A program made the translations under genes and the position numbers. From positions 2,604,001 through 2,668,000 of the forward strand of contig NZ_CP060201.1 of NCBI RefSeq assembly GCF_013407925.2: a stretch of 64,000 nucleotides of DNA, in the 5' to 3' direction. This DNA is from Pseudomonas protegens. Lineage in GTDB: Bacteria; Pseudomonadota; Gammaproteobacteria; Pseudomonadales; Pseudomonadaceae. Under the pieces are notes generated by a model. That model made no database searches. It was given only the letters and a program-made list of their open reading frames with translations, and had not been told where the DNA came from. Below are positions 10,134-19,935 of this stretch, one piece after another; position 1 is the stretch's first letter; each line of letters begins with the position of its first letter.

Positions 10134-11435
10134 TTATTGCAAAGTGTGTTGCTCGATGAATTCCGACGGCTGCCAACCTTCGCGACTGACCAGCCGATTC
10201 AACTCGGCCCGCGGCAGGCGAACGGCCAGCAAACTGACACCCTCGTCGTCGTGATCTTCTTTCTGCACAGCGTTCAACTGGAAAAACTGTGCTCGCAGTC
10301 GAGCAAAACGTTGAGGCAAGCGCAAGGTGCCCACGAACAAATCTTCGCCCAGCAGCTCCGCGATGGCCTGCTTGAGCAGATCCAGCCCCTGGCCGTCACG
10401 GGCCGACAACCAGACTCGCTGCGGCTTGCCGTCCGGATCGCGCTGGATCTGCGGCTCCACACCCTCGAGCAAATCGAGTTTGTTATAGACCTCCAGGATC
10501 GGCAAGTCTTGAGCCCCGATCTCGCCCAGCACCACCATCACCTGCTCGATCTGGGCAGTACGCTCGGGTTCATGCGCATCGATCACATGCAGCAGCAGGT
10601 CGGAGTTGCTGGACTCTTCGAGGGTAGCTCGAAACGCCTCCACCAGCTTGTGCGGCAGGTGACGAATGAATCCCACGGTATCGGCCAGCACAATCGGCCC
10701 TAGATCATCCAGCTCCAGGCGGCGCAAAGTCGGATCGAGGGTAGCGAACAACTGGTCGGCGGCGAACACATCGGAGGCGGTGACAGCATTGAACAACGTG
10801 GACTTGCCAGCGTTGGTATAGCCCACCAGCGACACCGAAGGAATGTCGGCACGCTTGCGGCCACGGCGGGCCTGCTCACGTTGACTGCGAACCTTTTCCA
10901 GGCGCGCCTTGATCTGCCGCAGACGCACTCGCAGCAGGCGCCGGTCGGTTTCCAACTGGGTTTCACCCGGACCACGCAGACCAATACCGCCTTTCTGCCG
11001 TTCAAGGTGAGTCCAGCCACGGACCAATCGCGTGCTCATGTGCTCAAGCTGGGCCAGTTCAACCTGGAGCTTGCCTTCATGGGTGCGCGCGCGCTGAGCG
11101 AAGATATCGAGAATCAGACCCGTGCGATCAATCACGCGACACTCGAATACACGTTCGAGGTTACGTTCCTGACTGGGCGTGAGGATGTGATTGAAAATCA
11201 CCAGGTCTACCTGTTCGGCTTTGACCAGGTCGCGCAATTCCTCGACCTTGCCGCTGCCAACCAGGTATTTGGCGGTTGGCCGATGACGCGGCACGCTAAC
11301 AAACGCGACGGTCTCGGCGCCGGCCGATAATGCCAGCTCCTGAAACTCCTGCGGATCTTCGCGCGCCTCAGGGTCCTGACCATCCAAGTGAACGAGAATG
11401 GCCCGTTCACCACCACCGTGGCGCTCAAAGAACAA
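10134..11435 (-). CDS. hflX: Ribosome-associated GTPase HflX
   Basis: 433 aa with a TTG start: AGGAG is six bases upstream and the next residues FFERHGGGERAILVHLD match the family N-terminus. The order is an N-terminal ATP-binding HflX domain (RPTAKYLVGSGKVEEL, FNHILTPSQERNLE), a coiled linker with GIGLRGPGETQLETDRR, and a G domain with GYTNAGKST, DTVGFI and NKLD motifs. HflX splits stalled or heat-damaged 70S ribosomes. The gene begins 12 bases after hfq, as in many gammaproteobacteria. Confidence 0.97.
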   Translation of the reverse strand: MFFERHGGGERAILVHLDGQDPEAREDPQEFQELALSAGAETVAFVSVPRHRPTAKYLVGSGKVEELRDLVKAEQVDLVIFNHILTPSQERNLERVFECRVIDRTGLILDIFAQRARTHEGKLQVELAQLEHMSTRLVRGWTHLERQKGGIGLRGPGETQLETDRRLLRVRLRQIKARLEKVRSQREQARRGRKRADIPSVSLVGYTNAGKSTLFNAVTASDVFAADQLFATLDPTLRRLELDDLGPIVLADTVGFIRHLPHKLVEAFRATLEESSNSDLLLHVIDAHEPERTAQIEQVMVVLGEIGAQDLPILEVYNKLDLLEGVEPQIQRDPDGKPQRVWLSARDGQGLDLLKQAIAELLGEDLFVGTLRLPQRFARLRAQFFQLNAVQKEDHDDEGVSLLAVRLPRAELNRLVSREGWQPSEFIEQHTLQ

Positions 11436-11447
11436 AGGAGACTCCTA

Positions 11448-11708
11448 TCAGGCGTTACCTGGCTCAGCGTCACCCTGTTCGGATTCGGATGCGCTAGGCA
11501 GACGAATTGGGCGAACCGGAACCACTGTAGAGATAGCGTGCTTGTAAACCATTTGGCTGACGGTGTTTTTCAGCAGGATGACGAACTGGTCAAAGGACTC
11601 GATCGTGCCTTGCAGTTTGATTCCGTTAACCAGATAGATGGATACCCCAACTTTCTCTTTACGCAATGTATTCAAGTAAGGGTCTTGTAGCGAATGCCCT
11701 TTTGACAT
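11448..11708 (-). CDS. hfq: RNA chaperone Hfq
   Basis: 86 aa, starting at [26 protein letters not shown] is placed about eight bases before ATG 11708. The Sm1 ([25 protein letters not shown]) and Sm2 ([10 protein letters not shown]) motifs are intact, followed by a short C-terminal tail as in other pseudomonads. Hfq forms a hexamer that matches small RNAs to mRNAs and, in Pseudomonas, also acts with Crc in catabolite repression (known of the genus). It lies between miaA and hflX on the minus strand. The 92-base gap upstream may hold a separate hfq promoter. Confidence 0.98.
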   Translation of the reverse strand: MSKGHSLQDPYLNTLRKEKVGVSIYLVNGIKLQGTIESFDQFVILLKNTVSQMVYKHAISTVVPVRPIRLPSASESEQGDAEPGNA

Positions 11709-11800
11709 GTGCCGCACTCCTTTAAGGATCAATAATAAAAATCGGAAAACAGATAGCTAAAACCGTCACACCCCCAAGGATAGACGGCAATTGCAAGGAC

Positions 11801-12772
11801 TCAGCTCAATATGGAGATCGTCCCTAAGTATTTCAAGGCGCGTGGCAGATTGTCGCAATCCAGGCTGTCCAACCATTGCAGGTCAGCCCAACTGCGTAAC
11901 CAGGTGAACTGCCGCTTCGCCAATTGGCGCGTGGCGATGATGCCCCGCTCCTGCATTTCGGCTGACGTCAGTTTGCCATCCAGGTAATCCCAGACTTGGC
12001 GGTAGCCCACAGCACGTATAGACGGTAACCCGGCGTGCAGGTCACTTCTGGAGCGCAGAGCTACGACCTCATCAATGAATCCCTGTTCCAACATTTGTGT
12101 GAATCTTTGTGCGATACGCTGATGCAGTACCTGACGATTCGCCGGAGCGATGGCCAGATTGGCGACAGTATAGGGCAATTGACCGCGTCCCGATGCGCCT
12201 GCTTCAGTACTTTGCGCCAATTGACGCTGACGATGAGCGGTCATCGTCAGGCCACTGACCCGATAGACTTCCAGCGCCCGCGTCAGACGCTGGGGATCAT
12301 TGGGATGAATCCTGGCGGCCGACTCCGGATCCACCGCCGCCAACTGATCATGCAGCGCCTGCCAGCCCAGATGCTGGGCCTCTTGTTCAAGCTCGGCGCG
12401 CACCTGCGGGTCCGCCGGCGGCATGTCCGCCAAGCCTTCCAGCAGCGCCTTGTAGTACAGCATGGTGCCGCCCACCAACAGCGGAATCTTGCCCCGCGCG
12501 GTGATATCGGCCATGGCCGCCAGGGCATCGCTACGAAAATCCGCCGCTGAATAGCTTTCTGCGGGATCGAGAATGTCGATCAGCCGATGGGGATATTGCG
12601 CCAGCAATTCCCTGGAAGGCTTGGCGGTGCCGATGTCCATGCCGCGATAGACCAGCGCCGAGTCGACACTGATCAGCTCGCAAGGCAGCACCTTGCTCAG
12701 CTCGATGGCCAGGTCGGTCTTGCCCGCTGCGGTCGGGCCCATGAGGAAAATCGCAGGAGGAAGCTGAGTCAT
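11801..12772 (-). CDS. miaA: tRNA dimethylallyltransferase
   Basis: 323 aa from ATG 12772, which overlaps the mutL stop as [30 protein letters not shown] carries the P-loop; [20 protein letters not shown] and the later RTRAL-like segment [14 protein letters not shown] are family motifs. MiaA adds a dimethylallyl group to A37 of tRNAs reading UNN codons, supporting decoding accuracy. It lies between mutL and hfq in a conserved gene order. Confidence 0.97.
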   Translation of the reverse strand: MTQLPPAIFLMGPTAAGKTDLAIELSKVLPCELISVDSALVYRGMDIGTAKPSRELLAQYPHRLIDILDPAESYSAADFRSDALAAMADITARGKIPLLVGGTMLYYKALLEGLADMPPADPQVRAELEQEAQHLGWQALHDQLAAVDPESAARIHPNDPQRLTRALEVYRVSGLTMTAHRQRQLAQSTEAGASGRGQLPYTVANLAIAPANRQVLHQRIAQRFTQMLEQGFIDEVVALRSRSDLHAGLPSIRAVGYRQVWDYLDGKLTSAEMQERGIIATRQLAKRQFTWLRSWADLQWLDSLDCDNLPRALKYLGTISILS

Positions 12773-14682
12773 CAACGGCCGCGCAGAAAGAGTTTGTCCA
12801 AATCGTCCAGACCCAATTGGGTCCAGGTCGGTCGACCATGATTGCACTGGCCACTGCGCTCGGTATTTTCCATATCCCGCAGCAAGCCGTTCATTTCCGC
12901 AACAGCCAGACGCCGATTGGCGCGAATGGCACCGTGACAGGCCATGGTCCCCAGCAGCTCGTTGAGATGAGCCTGGATCCGGTCGCTGGTGCCGTATTCC
13001 ATCAGATCGGCAAGCACATCGTGCACCAGGCGGTTGGCCTCGGCCTGCTTCAGCAGCGCCGGAATCTGCCGGATCGCCAGGGACTCGGGCCCCAGGCGTT
13101 GCAACTCAAAGCCCAGCCGCTGGAACCAGGCGGCATGCTCTTCCGCGCAATCGGCTTCACGCTGGCTGACAGCAATCGACTCCGGCACCAACAGCGGCTG
13201 GCCACTCAGGCCTTCGCTGGCCATGGCCACCTTCAAGCGCTCGTACATGATCCGCTCATGGGCGGCGTGCATATCCACCAACACCAGGCCCAGCGCATTC
13301 TCCGCAAGGATATAGATGCCCTTGAGCTGGGCCAGGGCGTAGCCCAGAGGCGGAATGTCCTCCTGCCCTTCCGGCAGGGCGGTAGCCGCCGCTCCCGGCA
13401 ACGGGGCAAAGAATTCACGATAGACGCCTTGTGCTTCCGCCGCCGGCAACACCGGCTGGGGACGCGGCGTGTACTGGTACTGATAGCCGTTGCCAGCCGC
13501 GGAACCCGGAGCGCTGTAACCCGGTTCGGACTGAGGCTGTTCCAGGGCCAGGTTCGCAGCCAGGCGCATCTCGCCTTGCGGCCCGAACTCACCGGCCTCG
13601 ATACCGCTCGGGCGCACGATACCGGCCACCGCTGCCGGCGCCGCCAGCTGGTCTTCGGGGCGCACATCTCCCAGGGCCCGGTGCAAAGTGCCATACAGGA
13701 AGTCGTGGACCATGCGCCCATCGCGAAAGCGCACTTCGTGCTTGGTCGGGTGCACATTGACGTCGACCGCCGACGGATCGACCTCGAAAAACAGCACAAA
13801 CGTCGGATGCCGACCGTTGAACAGCACATCGCGATAAGCCTGGCGAACCGCGTGGGCCACCAGTTTGTCCCGCACCGCACGGCCGTTGACGTAGAAATAC
13901 TGCAAGTCCGCCTGGCTGCGGGAGAACGTCGGCAACCCCACCCAGCCCCATAGATGCAGGCCATTGCGCTCCACCGCGATGGGCAGCGCCTGCTCCAGGA
14001 AGCCCGAACCGCACACCGCCGCCACCCGCCGGGCACGAGCCGCGTCGTCCTTGGCTTCGTGCAGGCTGAGAATGCTTTTGCCGTTGTGGCGCAAGTGGAA
14101 CGCCACATCGAAGCGCGCCAGGGCCAGGCGCTTGATCACCTCCTGCAGGTGATCGAACTCGGTTTTCTCGGCCTTGAGGAACTTGCGTCGGGCCGGTGTA
14201 TTGAAGAACAGGTCGCGCACCTCCACCGAAGTACCCACCGGATGGGCCGCCGGCTGAACCCTCGGTGCCATGTCCCGACCTTCGGTTTCCACTTGCCAGG
14301 CCTGCTCGGCATCCCGGGTCCGCGAGGTCAGGGTCAGCCGCGCCACGGAACTGATGGAGGCCAGGGCCTCACCGCGAAAGCCCAGGCTCATCACCCGTTC
14401 CAGGTCTTCCAGGTCACGGATCTTGCTGGTGGCGTGTCGCGCCAGAGCCAACGGCAGGTCGTCGGAGGAAATGCCGCTGCCGTCATCACGAACCCGCAAC
14501 AGCTTGACCCCGGCCTGCTCGACATCCACATCGATGCGTTTGGCGCCCGAATCCAGGCTGTTTTCCAACAGTTCCTTGATCACCGAGGCTGGACGCTCAA
14601 CAACCTCACCCGCCGCAATCTGGTTGGCCAGCCGCGGACTGAGCAGCTCGATGCGCGCGCCGCTGATTACCGTATCACTCAT
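12772..14682 (-). CDS. mutL: DNA mismatch repair protein MutL
   Basis: 636 aa. The N-terminal GHKL ATPase domain has [32 protein letters not shown] and the GFRGEAL motif. A Gln/Pro-rich linker (about 345-440) follows, then the C-terminal dimerisation domain. That domain carries D470-M-H-A-A-H-E476-x4-E481, the DQHA(X)2E(X)4E metal-binding nuclease motif of MutL proteins from bacteria without MutH. It couples MutS mismatch recognition to nicking and excision. The ATG overlaps the amiB stop by four bases (ATGA), and its own stop overlaps miaA. Confidence 0.98.
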   Translation of the reverse strand: MSDTVISGARIELLSPRLANQIAAGEVVERPASVIKELLENSLDSGAKRIDVDVEQAGVKLLRVRDDGSGISSDDLPLALARHATSKIRDLEDLERVMSLGFRGEALASISSVARLTLTSRTRDAEQAWQVETEGRDMAPRVQPAAHPVGTSVEVRDLFFNTPARRKFLKAEKTEFDHLQEVIKRLALARFDVAFHLRHNGKSILSLHEAKDDAARARRVAAVCGSGFLEQALPIAVERNGLHLWGWVGLPTFSRSQADLQYFYVNGRAVRDKLVAHAVRQAYRDVLFNGRHPTFVLFFEVDPSAVDVNVHPTKHEVRFRDGRMVHDFLYGTLHRALGDVRPEDQLAAPAAVAGIVRPSGIEAGEFGPQGEMRLAANLALEQPQSEPGYSAPGSAAGNGYQYQYTPRPQPVLPAAEAQGVYREFFAPLPGAAATALPEGQEDIPPLGYALAQLKGIYILAENALGLVLVDMHAAHERIMYERLKVAMASEGLSGQPLLVPESIAVSQREADCAEEHAAWFQRLGFELQRLGPESLAIRQIPALLKQAEANRLVHDVLADLMEYGTSDRIQAHLNELLGTMACHGAIRANRRLAVAEMNGLLRDMENTERSGQCNHGRPTWTQLGLDDLDKLFLRGR

Positions 14683-16106
14683 TCCTTGGCCGCCAATTCT
14701 GTACCGGGGATGGTCAGGACCTGCCCCACTTTCAACTCATCGCTTTTCAGATTGTTGGCACTGCGCAGGGTGGCCGCCGACACCTGATAGCGCACGGCGA
14801 TCATGGCCAGGGTTTCCCCCGGGTTGACCCGGTGATCACGCGGTCCCTGGGCGATCTTGCCGGAGTCCCGCAGCCAGGCGATGTAAGTGCCCGGTGGCGG
14901 ATTCTGCTGGAAGAACTGCCGCACACCGCTGCTGATGGAACGCGCCAGGGCCTGTTGATGACTGGCCGTGGCCAGCTTCGAGGCCTCGTTGGAGTTGGAG
15001 ATGAAGCCGGTTTCCACCAGGATCGATGGGATATCCGGCGACTTGAGCACCATGAACCCGGCCTGCTCCACCCGCTGCTTGTGCAACGGCGTGACCCGGC
15101 CAATGTTGTTCAACACTTTCTGCCCGACATTCAAACTCGAAGTCAGCGATGCGGTCATCGACAGGTCCAGCAGCACCCCGGCCAGCATCCGGTCCTTGTC
15201 ATCGAGACTGACGTTGCCAGCCCCGCCGATCAGGTCGGAACGGTTTTCACTGTCCGCCAGCCAGCGGGCGGTTTCCGAGGTGGCGCCGCGTTCGGACAAG
15301 GCGAACACCGAAGCACCAAAGGCGGCAGCCGAAGGCGCGGCGTCGGCGTGGATCGAGACGAACAGGTCGGCGCCTTTCTTCCGCGCGATCTCGGTACGAC
15401 CACGCAGCGGAATGAAGTAGTCGCCGGTCCGGGTCAGCTCGGCGCGGAACCCCTTGAGGCCATTGACCTGGCGCTGCAACTCGCGGGCGATGGCCAGCAC
15501 CACATCCTTCTCGTGCTGGCCACGAGAGCCGGATGCGCCCGGGTCTTCACCGCCGTGACCGGCATCGATCACCACGATGATGTCGCGCTTGCCAGCCGGG
15601 GCCGGAGGCAGCTTGATCGCCGGTTCAGCAGGCGTGACAGGCACGGCGGGCACAGTGGTCACTGTCGGTGGCGGGGCCGCAGGCGGCGCCGCATCGGATG
15701 GATTGTCGAACAGATCGACCACCAGGCGATTGCCGTACTGCGCGTTGGGCGCCAGGGTGAAGCTTTTCGGCGTGACGGCCTTTTTCAGGTCGATGACCAC
15801 CCGCAAATCGCTAGGGGTGCGCTGCGCCGAGCGCATCGCGGTAATGGGGGTGTTGGCCGTGGCGACGTTCAGCGGGCCGCCGAGGGTCGCACCATTGATA
15901 TCGATGACCAGACGATCCGGGGCCGTCAGGGTGAAGACGCTGTGCTGAACGGGGCCGGACAGGTCGAAGACCAGTCGCGTGTTATCCGGTGCCCGCCACA
16001 GGCGGACGCTGCGAACCTGTGTAGCGGCCACAGCATCGACGGCCAATGCCGTAAGCAACAGTCCTACGACAGCAACCAACGCGCGAATGCGCATACCTAA
16101 CCCCAT
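14679..16106 (-). CDS. amiB: N-acetylmuramoyl-L-alanine amidase with AMIN and LysM domains
   Basis: About 475 aa. Signal peptide ([21 protein letters not shown]), AMIN domain ([22 protein letters not shown], residues 30-140), Pro/Ala-rich linker (about 140-175), Amidase_3 zinc hydrolase domain ([44 protein letters not shown]) and a C-terminal LysM ([28 protein letters not shown]). It cleaves the peptide from septal peptidoglycan during daughter-cell separation and is normally activated by a LytM factor. ATG 16106 follows the tsaE stop by three bases; a second Met at 16094 is an equally possible start, as neither has a strong binding site. Confidence 0.95.
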   Translation of the reverse strand: MGLGMRIRALVAVVGLLLTALAVDAVAATQVRSVRLWRAPDNTRLVFDLSGPVQHSVFTLTAPDRLVIDINGATLGGPLNVATANTPITAMRSAQRTPSDLRVVIDLKKAVTPKSFTLAPNAQYGNRLVVDLFDNPSDAAPPAAPPPTVTTVPAVPVTPAEPAIKLPPAPAGKRDIIVVIDAGHGGEDPGASGSRGQHEKDVVLAIARELQRQVNGLKGFRAELTRTGDYFIPLRGRTEIARKKGADLFVSIHADAAPSAAAFGASVFALSERGATSETARWLADSENRSDLIGGAGNVSLDDKDRMLAGVLLDLSMTASLTSSLNVGQKVLNNIGRVTPLHKQRVEQAGFMVLKSPDIPSILVETGFISNSNEASKLATASHQQALARSISSGVRQFFQQNPPPGTYIAWLRDSGKIAQGPRDHRVNPGETLAMIAVRYQVSAATLRSANNLKSDELKVGQVLTIPGTELAAKE

Positions 16107-16109
16107 CAA

Positions 16110-16580
16110 TTATTTGAATTCCAACGCCAAAGCGGCACACCAGGACTCGCCTCGCGAGCCTTGAGACAACAGATGCACAGAACGCCCATTGTGATGCGGG
16201 GTAATGGTAATGGTCAGGTCAGGCTTTGGCAAAAAGCCTGCACCCTTCTGGGGCCACTCCAAAAGGCACAGCGCATCGCCTTCGAAGTAGTCGCGGATGC
16301 CCAAAAATTCCAGTTCTTCGGGGTCCACCAAACGATACAGATCGAAGTGAAAGGCCCTCACCGCACCTATCTCGTAAGGCTCCACCAGGGTGAAGGTCGG
16401 ACTCTTCACCGCCCCTGCATGCCCCAGCCCGCGGATGATCCCTCGGGACAAGGTGGTTTTGCCCGCCCCCAGGTCGCCCTCGAGAAAAATCACCCCCACC
16501 CCCTGGGTGACCTGAGCAATGCGTGCACCAAATTCCACCATGGCCTGCTCGTCGGCCAGATAAAGGGTTAACTCAGACAC
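16110..16580 (-). CDS. tsaE: tRNA t6A biosynthesis ATPase TsaE
   Basis: 156 aa with a GTG start; GGAG lies eight bases upstream. LEGDLGAGKTTLSRGIIRGLG is the P-loop, followed by KSPTFTLVEPYE, FHFDLYRL and LLEWPQKG, all family motifs. TsaE powers the TsaB-TsaD complex that makes N6-threonylcarbamoyladenosine at A37 of ANN-decoding tRNAs. Its start overlaps the end of the upstream dehydratase gene by 13 bases, implying coupled translation, and amiB follows directly. Confidence 0.96.
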   Translation of the reverse strand: MSELTLYLADEQAMVEFGARIAQVTQGVGVIFLEGDLGAGKTTLSRGIIRGLGHAGAVKSPTFTLVEPYEIGAVRAFHFDLYRLVDPEELEFLGIRDYFEGDALCLLEWPQKGAGFLPKPDLTITITPHHNGRSVHLLSQGSRGESWCAALALEFK

Positions 16581-17428
16581 GGTGATTGCTCCTCCAACAA
16601 CTGACGAATGGCTGGAATCAGATCACTGGCCGCCAGCCCACGGCCCAATTTGCCTTGTCGCTCGCCGGCGCTGGCATGCAGCCAGACACCCAGGCAAGCC
16701 GCATCGAACGCCGACATGCCCTGGGCCAGCAACGCACCGATCAACCCCGCGAGCACATCCCCCAGCCCCGCAGTCGCCATCGCCGGGTGCCCGGCATCAC
16801 AGCGCGCCACTCGCCCATCGGGAGCGGCGATCAAGCTGCCGGCGCCCTTGAGCACCGCAACCGCCGCATATTTTGCACTCAAGGCCCGGGCCGCCGCCGG
16901 CCGATCGGCCTGAACCGCCGCATTGGTCAGGCCCAGCAGACGGGCCGCCTCACCAGGATGGGGGGTGATCACACTGTCGACCGGCAGTTGCAGCTCACCC
17001 TGCGCCAACAGGTTCAACGCATCGGCATCCCAGACTTGAGGCAAGGGTGCGTTGGCCGCTGCGGATAACAGGCTGCGCCCCCATGCTCCCTGGCCCAGGC
17101 CTGGACCGACCACCAATACAGAGGCCCTGGCCAGCAGTCCCATCAGCTGGTTGGCCGAATGGGTCGCCTGGGTCATGACTTCCGGTAGCCGCGCAACCGC
17201 CGCCGCCACGTGCTCGCTACGAGTCGCCAGGGAAACCAGCCCCGCGCCACTGCGCAAGGCGCTTTCCGCGCTCAACAACGCGGCACCGGCGAAGCCGCGG
17301 TCGCCGCCGATCAGCAACAGATGGCCGAACTGCCCCTTATGGGCATCCACAGGCCGGCCGCTCAGGCGCGGCAGATGACCGCCAGTCAGCAACTGAACCT
17401 CAGGTAATGGGTGTTTTGTCTGCGGCAT
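16568..17428 (-). CDS. nnrD: ADP-dependent NAD(P)H-hydrate dehydratase, single-domain form
   Basis: 286 aa from ATG 17428 (MPQTKHPLPEVQLLTGGHLP). The longer open frame upstream only mirrors queG on the other strand and was dropped. The ribokinase-like CARKD fold is clear: KGQFGHLLLIGGDRGFAGAA, VVGPGLGQ, WDADALNLL, ITPHPGEAARLL and ATAGLGDVLAGLIGALLAQG. The enzyme dehydrates damaged (hydrated) NADH and NADPH back to the working cofactors. The N-terminal epimerase domain found in the E. coli fusion protein is absent. It heads the tsaE-amiB-mutL string and is divergent from queG across 63 bases. Confidence 0.92.
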   Translation of the reverse strand: MPQTKHPLPEVQLLTGGHLPRLSGRPVDAHKGQFGHLLLIGGDRGFAGAALLSAESALRSGAGLVSLATRSEHVAAAVARLPEVMTQATHSANQLMGLLARASVLVVGPGLGQGAWGRSLLSAAANAPLPQVWDADALNLLAQGELQLPVDSVITPHPGEAARLLGLTNAAVQADRPAAARALSAKYAAVAVLKGAGSLIAAPDGRVARCDAGHPAMATAGLGDVLAGLIGALLAQGMSAFDAACLGVWLHASAGERQGKLGRGLAASDLIPAIRQLLEEQSPCLS

Positions 17429-17491
17429 GCGTCTTAGGGCTCCGATGTCTGGCAGAATTATACGCACCTCAGCCCCGGTTTCTCTCGCCTC

Positions 17492-18571
17492 ATGCCCGCT
17501 ATTACCCAGGATCTTCCCGCTCTCGCCCAATCGATCAAGGACTGGGGCCGCGAACTGGGCTTTCAGCAAGTCGGCATCAGCGGCCTGGACCTGGCCGAGC
17601 ATGAACAGCACCTGGAGCGCTGGCTCGCCGCCGGCTACCACGGCGAGATGGACTACATGGGCGCCCACGGCAGCAAGCGCTCCCATCCCGAGCAACTGGT
17701 GCCCGGCACCCTGCGCGTGGTGTCGCTGCGCATGGACTACCTGCCCGGCGACACCCAGATGGCCCAGCGCCTGGCCCAGCCCTCCAAGGCCTATGTTTCG
17801 CGCTACGCACTGGGCCGCGACTATCACAAGCTGATCCGCAAGCGCGTGCAGCAACTGGCCGAGCGCATCCAGCAAGCCATCGGCCCGTTCGGCTATCGCG
17901 CCTTCGTCGACAGCGCCCCGGTGCTGGAGAAAGCCATCGCCGAACAGGCCGGGCTCGGCTGGATCGGCAAGAACACCCTGGTGCTCAACCGCAAGGCCGG
18001 CAGCTACTTCTTCCTCAGCGAGCTGTTCGTCGACCTGCCGCTACCGGTGGACGAACCCCACGCCAGCGAGCATTGCGGACGTTGCACCGCCTGCCTGGAC
18101 ATCTGCCCGACCAATGCCTTCGTCGGTCCCTACGTGCTGGATGCGCGGCGCTGCATTTCCTACCTGACCATCGAACTGAAAAACGCCATCCCCGAAGAGC
18201 TGCGCCCGCTCATCGGCAATCGGGTATTCGGCTGCGACGACTGCCAGATCGTCTGTCCCTGGAACCGCTTCGCCCGACCCTCGGCAGAAGGCGACTTCAA
18301 GCCCCGGCATAACCTGGACAACGCCGAACTGGCCGAGCTGTTCATGTGGGACGAGGACAAGTTCCTCAGCAGCACCGAGGGCTCGCCCCTGCGCCGCGCC
18401 GGTTACGAGCGCTGGCTACGCAACCTGGCCGTGGGCCTGGGCAACGCACCGTCGAGCATTCCCGTGCTGGAAGCGCTCAAGGCCCGCCAGGACTACCCGT
18501 CGGAGCTGGTGCGCGAACATGTGCAGTGGGCCCTGGCCCAGCACGCCCAGCGTCAGTGCTCGTCGTTGTAG
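17492..18571 (+). CDS. queG: Epoxyqueuosine reductase
   Basis: 359 aa. QueG reduces epoxyqueuosine to queuosine in tRNA, using cobalamin and two [4Fe-4S] clusters. CGRCTACLDICP (near 198) and CDDCQIVCP (near 250) supply the cluster cysteines of the ferredoxin-like part, and VDSAPVLEKAIAEQAGLGWIGKNT is the conserved active-site segment with its Asp. A short HEAT-like C-terminal part contains LRNLAVGLGNA. It is divergent from nnrD. The last 19 bases overlap the end of the convergent TRIC-type gene. Confidence 0.96.
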   Translation: MPAITQDLPALAQSIKDWGRELGFQQVGISGLDLAEHEQHLERWLAAGYHGEMDYMGAHGSKRSHPEQLVPGTLRVVSLRMDYLPGDTQMAQRLAQPSKAYVSRYALGRDYHKLIRKRVQQLAERIQQAIGPFGYRAFVDSAPVLEKAIAEQAGLGWIGKNTLVLNRKAGSYFFLSELFVDLPLPVDEPHASEHCGRCTACLDICPTNAFVGPYVLDARRCISYLTIELKNAIPEELRPLIGNRVFGCDDCQIVCPWNRFARPSAEGDFKPRHNLDNAELAELFMWDEDKFLSSTEGSPLRRAGYERWLRNLAVGLGNAPSSIPVLEALKARQDYPSELVREHVQWALAQHAQRQCSSL

Positions 18572-19164
18572 ACGAACTTGGGCATTTCCCAGTGAAAGCG
18601 GATCGCCAGCAGGCGCAATAGAAAGCCGCCGAACAGGGTGATCAGGATCGACTGCTCGCTCGGCAACTGCAGATAAATGCACAGCATGTAGCACCAGGCC
18701 GCGGCGAAAGACACGCTGGCGTACAGCTCGCGACGAAAGATCAACGGGATGTCGTTGCAGAAGATATCCCGAAGGATGCCGCCAAACACTCCGGTGATGA
18801 CCCCACTGACCGAGGCCACCAGCATGCCGTGGCCCATTTCCAGGGCGGTCATGCAGCCGATCAGGGTAAAGGCCACCAGGCCCACGGCGTCGAGCACCAG
18901 AAACAGCGAACGCAGGTGACGCATCAATGGCGCGATAAAGATCGTCACCAATGCCGCCACCGAGGTCAGCACCAGGTACTCCGGGTGCTTGACCCAGGTC
19001 AGCGGGTAATGGCCGAGCAACATGTCGCGCACCGAACCACCACCCAGCGCGGTGACGCAGGCGATCAGCACCACGCCGAACCAGTCCATGCCACGGCGGC
19101 CGGCAGACAGGGCACCGGTCATGGCTTCGGCGGTAATGGCGATCAGATAAAGCATCAACAACAT
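18553..19164 (-). CDS. TRIC-type trimeric intracellular cation channel family protein (UPF0126)
   Basis: 203 aa, about seven membrane segments made of two repeats of three helices plus one. Each repeat carries the glycine-rich signature: GGGSVRDMLLGHYP (near 42) and GGILRDIFCNDIPLI (near 128). Prokaryotic members of this family form potassium-conducting trimers. The physiological role in Pseudomonas is unknown to me. The C-terminal FVYNDEH is encoded in the segment shared with the convergent queG end. It lies 121 bases upstream of orn on the same strand, but nothing links their functions. Confidence 0.9.
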   Translation of the reverse strand: MLLMLYLIAITAEAMTGALSAGRRGMDWFGVVLIACVTALGGGSVRDMLLGHYPLTWVKHPEYLVLTSVAALVTIFIAPLMRHLRSLFLVLDAVGLVAFTLIGCMTALEMGHGMLVASVSGVITGVFGGILRDIFCNDIPLIFRRELYASVSFAAAWCYMLCIYLQLPSEQSILITLFGGFLLRLLAIRFHWEMPKFVYNDEH

Positions 19165-19284
19165 GATGGCGGTCCTTACAAGAAGGCGCGCAGTCTACTC
19201 AGTTGAAGCGAGCACCAAAAGAGGGCGGGAGCGGGCGCCAAATAGCATCGCGCCCCCGTTCGCCGACCAGCCGGCTGCTGAAGA

Positions 19285-19827
19285 TCAAAACTTGATGAAG
19301 TGCTTGCGGTAGTGCTGAAGCTCGGCAATGGACTCGCGGATGTCGTCCAGGGCCAGGTGGGTGCTGCCTTTCTTGAAGCTGTCGCGCACATCCGGGGCCC
19401 AGCGCGCAGCCAACTCCTTGAGGGTCGAGACATCCAGGTTGCGGTAGTGGAAGTAGCTCTCTAGGGCCTTCATGTGGCGATAGAGGAAACGCCGGTCCTG
19501 GCAGATGCTGTTGCCACAGATCGGCGACTTGCCCTTCGGCACCCATTGCTCAAGGAAGGCAATGGTCTGGGCTTCGGCTTCGGCCATGCTGATGCGGCTC
19601 TCGCGCACCCGCTGGGTCAGGCCGGAACCACCGTGCTGGCGAGTGTTCCACTCGTCCATGCCGGCGAGAATCTCGTCGCTCTGATGGATAGCGATGACCG
19701 GTCCTTCAGCCAAGGTGTTGAGGTTGCTGTCGGTGACAATGGTCGCCATCTCGATGATGACGTCGGTGTCGGGGTTCAGACCGGTCATTTCCAGATCGAT
19801 CCAAATCAGGTTCTGCGGGTTTTGCAT
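19285..19827 (-). CDS. orn: Oligoribonuclease
   Basis: 180 aa. Orn is the 3'-5' exonuclease that clears 2-5 nt RNAs and, in Pseudomonas, the pGpG product of cyclic-di-GMP breakdown. The DEDDh residues are visible: D11 and E13 in WIDLEMTGL, the [13 protein letters not shown] segment with its Asp, and H-D in STHLALDDI. The start is ATG 19827 with GGAG upstream. It is divergent from rsgA, a gene pair conserved across gammaproteobacteria. Confidence 0.98.
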   Translation of the reverse strand: MQNPQNLIWIDLEMTGLNPDTDVIIEMATIVTDSNLNTLAEGPVIAIHQSDEILAGMDEWNTRQHGGSGLTQRVRESRISMAEAEAQTIAFLEQWVPKGKSPICGNSICQDRRFLYRHMKALESYFHYRNLDVSTLKELAARWAPDVRDSFKKGSTHLALDDIRESIAELQHYRKHFIKF

Positions 19828-19935
19828 GGGAGGGCTCCTCGGCGTAGTTGCGCAGTTTAGCCTAGAGGACCCGCCCGGCGTGCTAAACTCGCCGCCGCTT
19901 TACCCAACCGCCGTAATTATCGACACGGAACACCA

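Noticed and set aside
8646..10703. A 685-codon plus-strand frame over hflC/hflK/hflX
   Set aside because: It is antisense to three well-supported genes, with no ribosome binding site or recognisable domain.
17429..17875. N-terminal extension of the nnrD frame
   Set aside because: The extra residues are antisense to queG and have no resemblance to the epimerase domain. ATG 17428 begins the conserved part.
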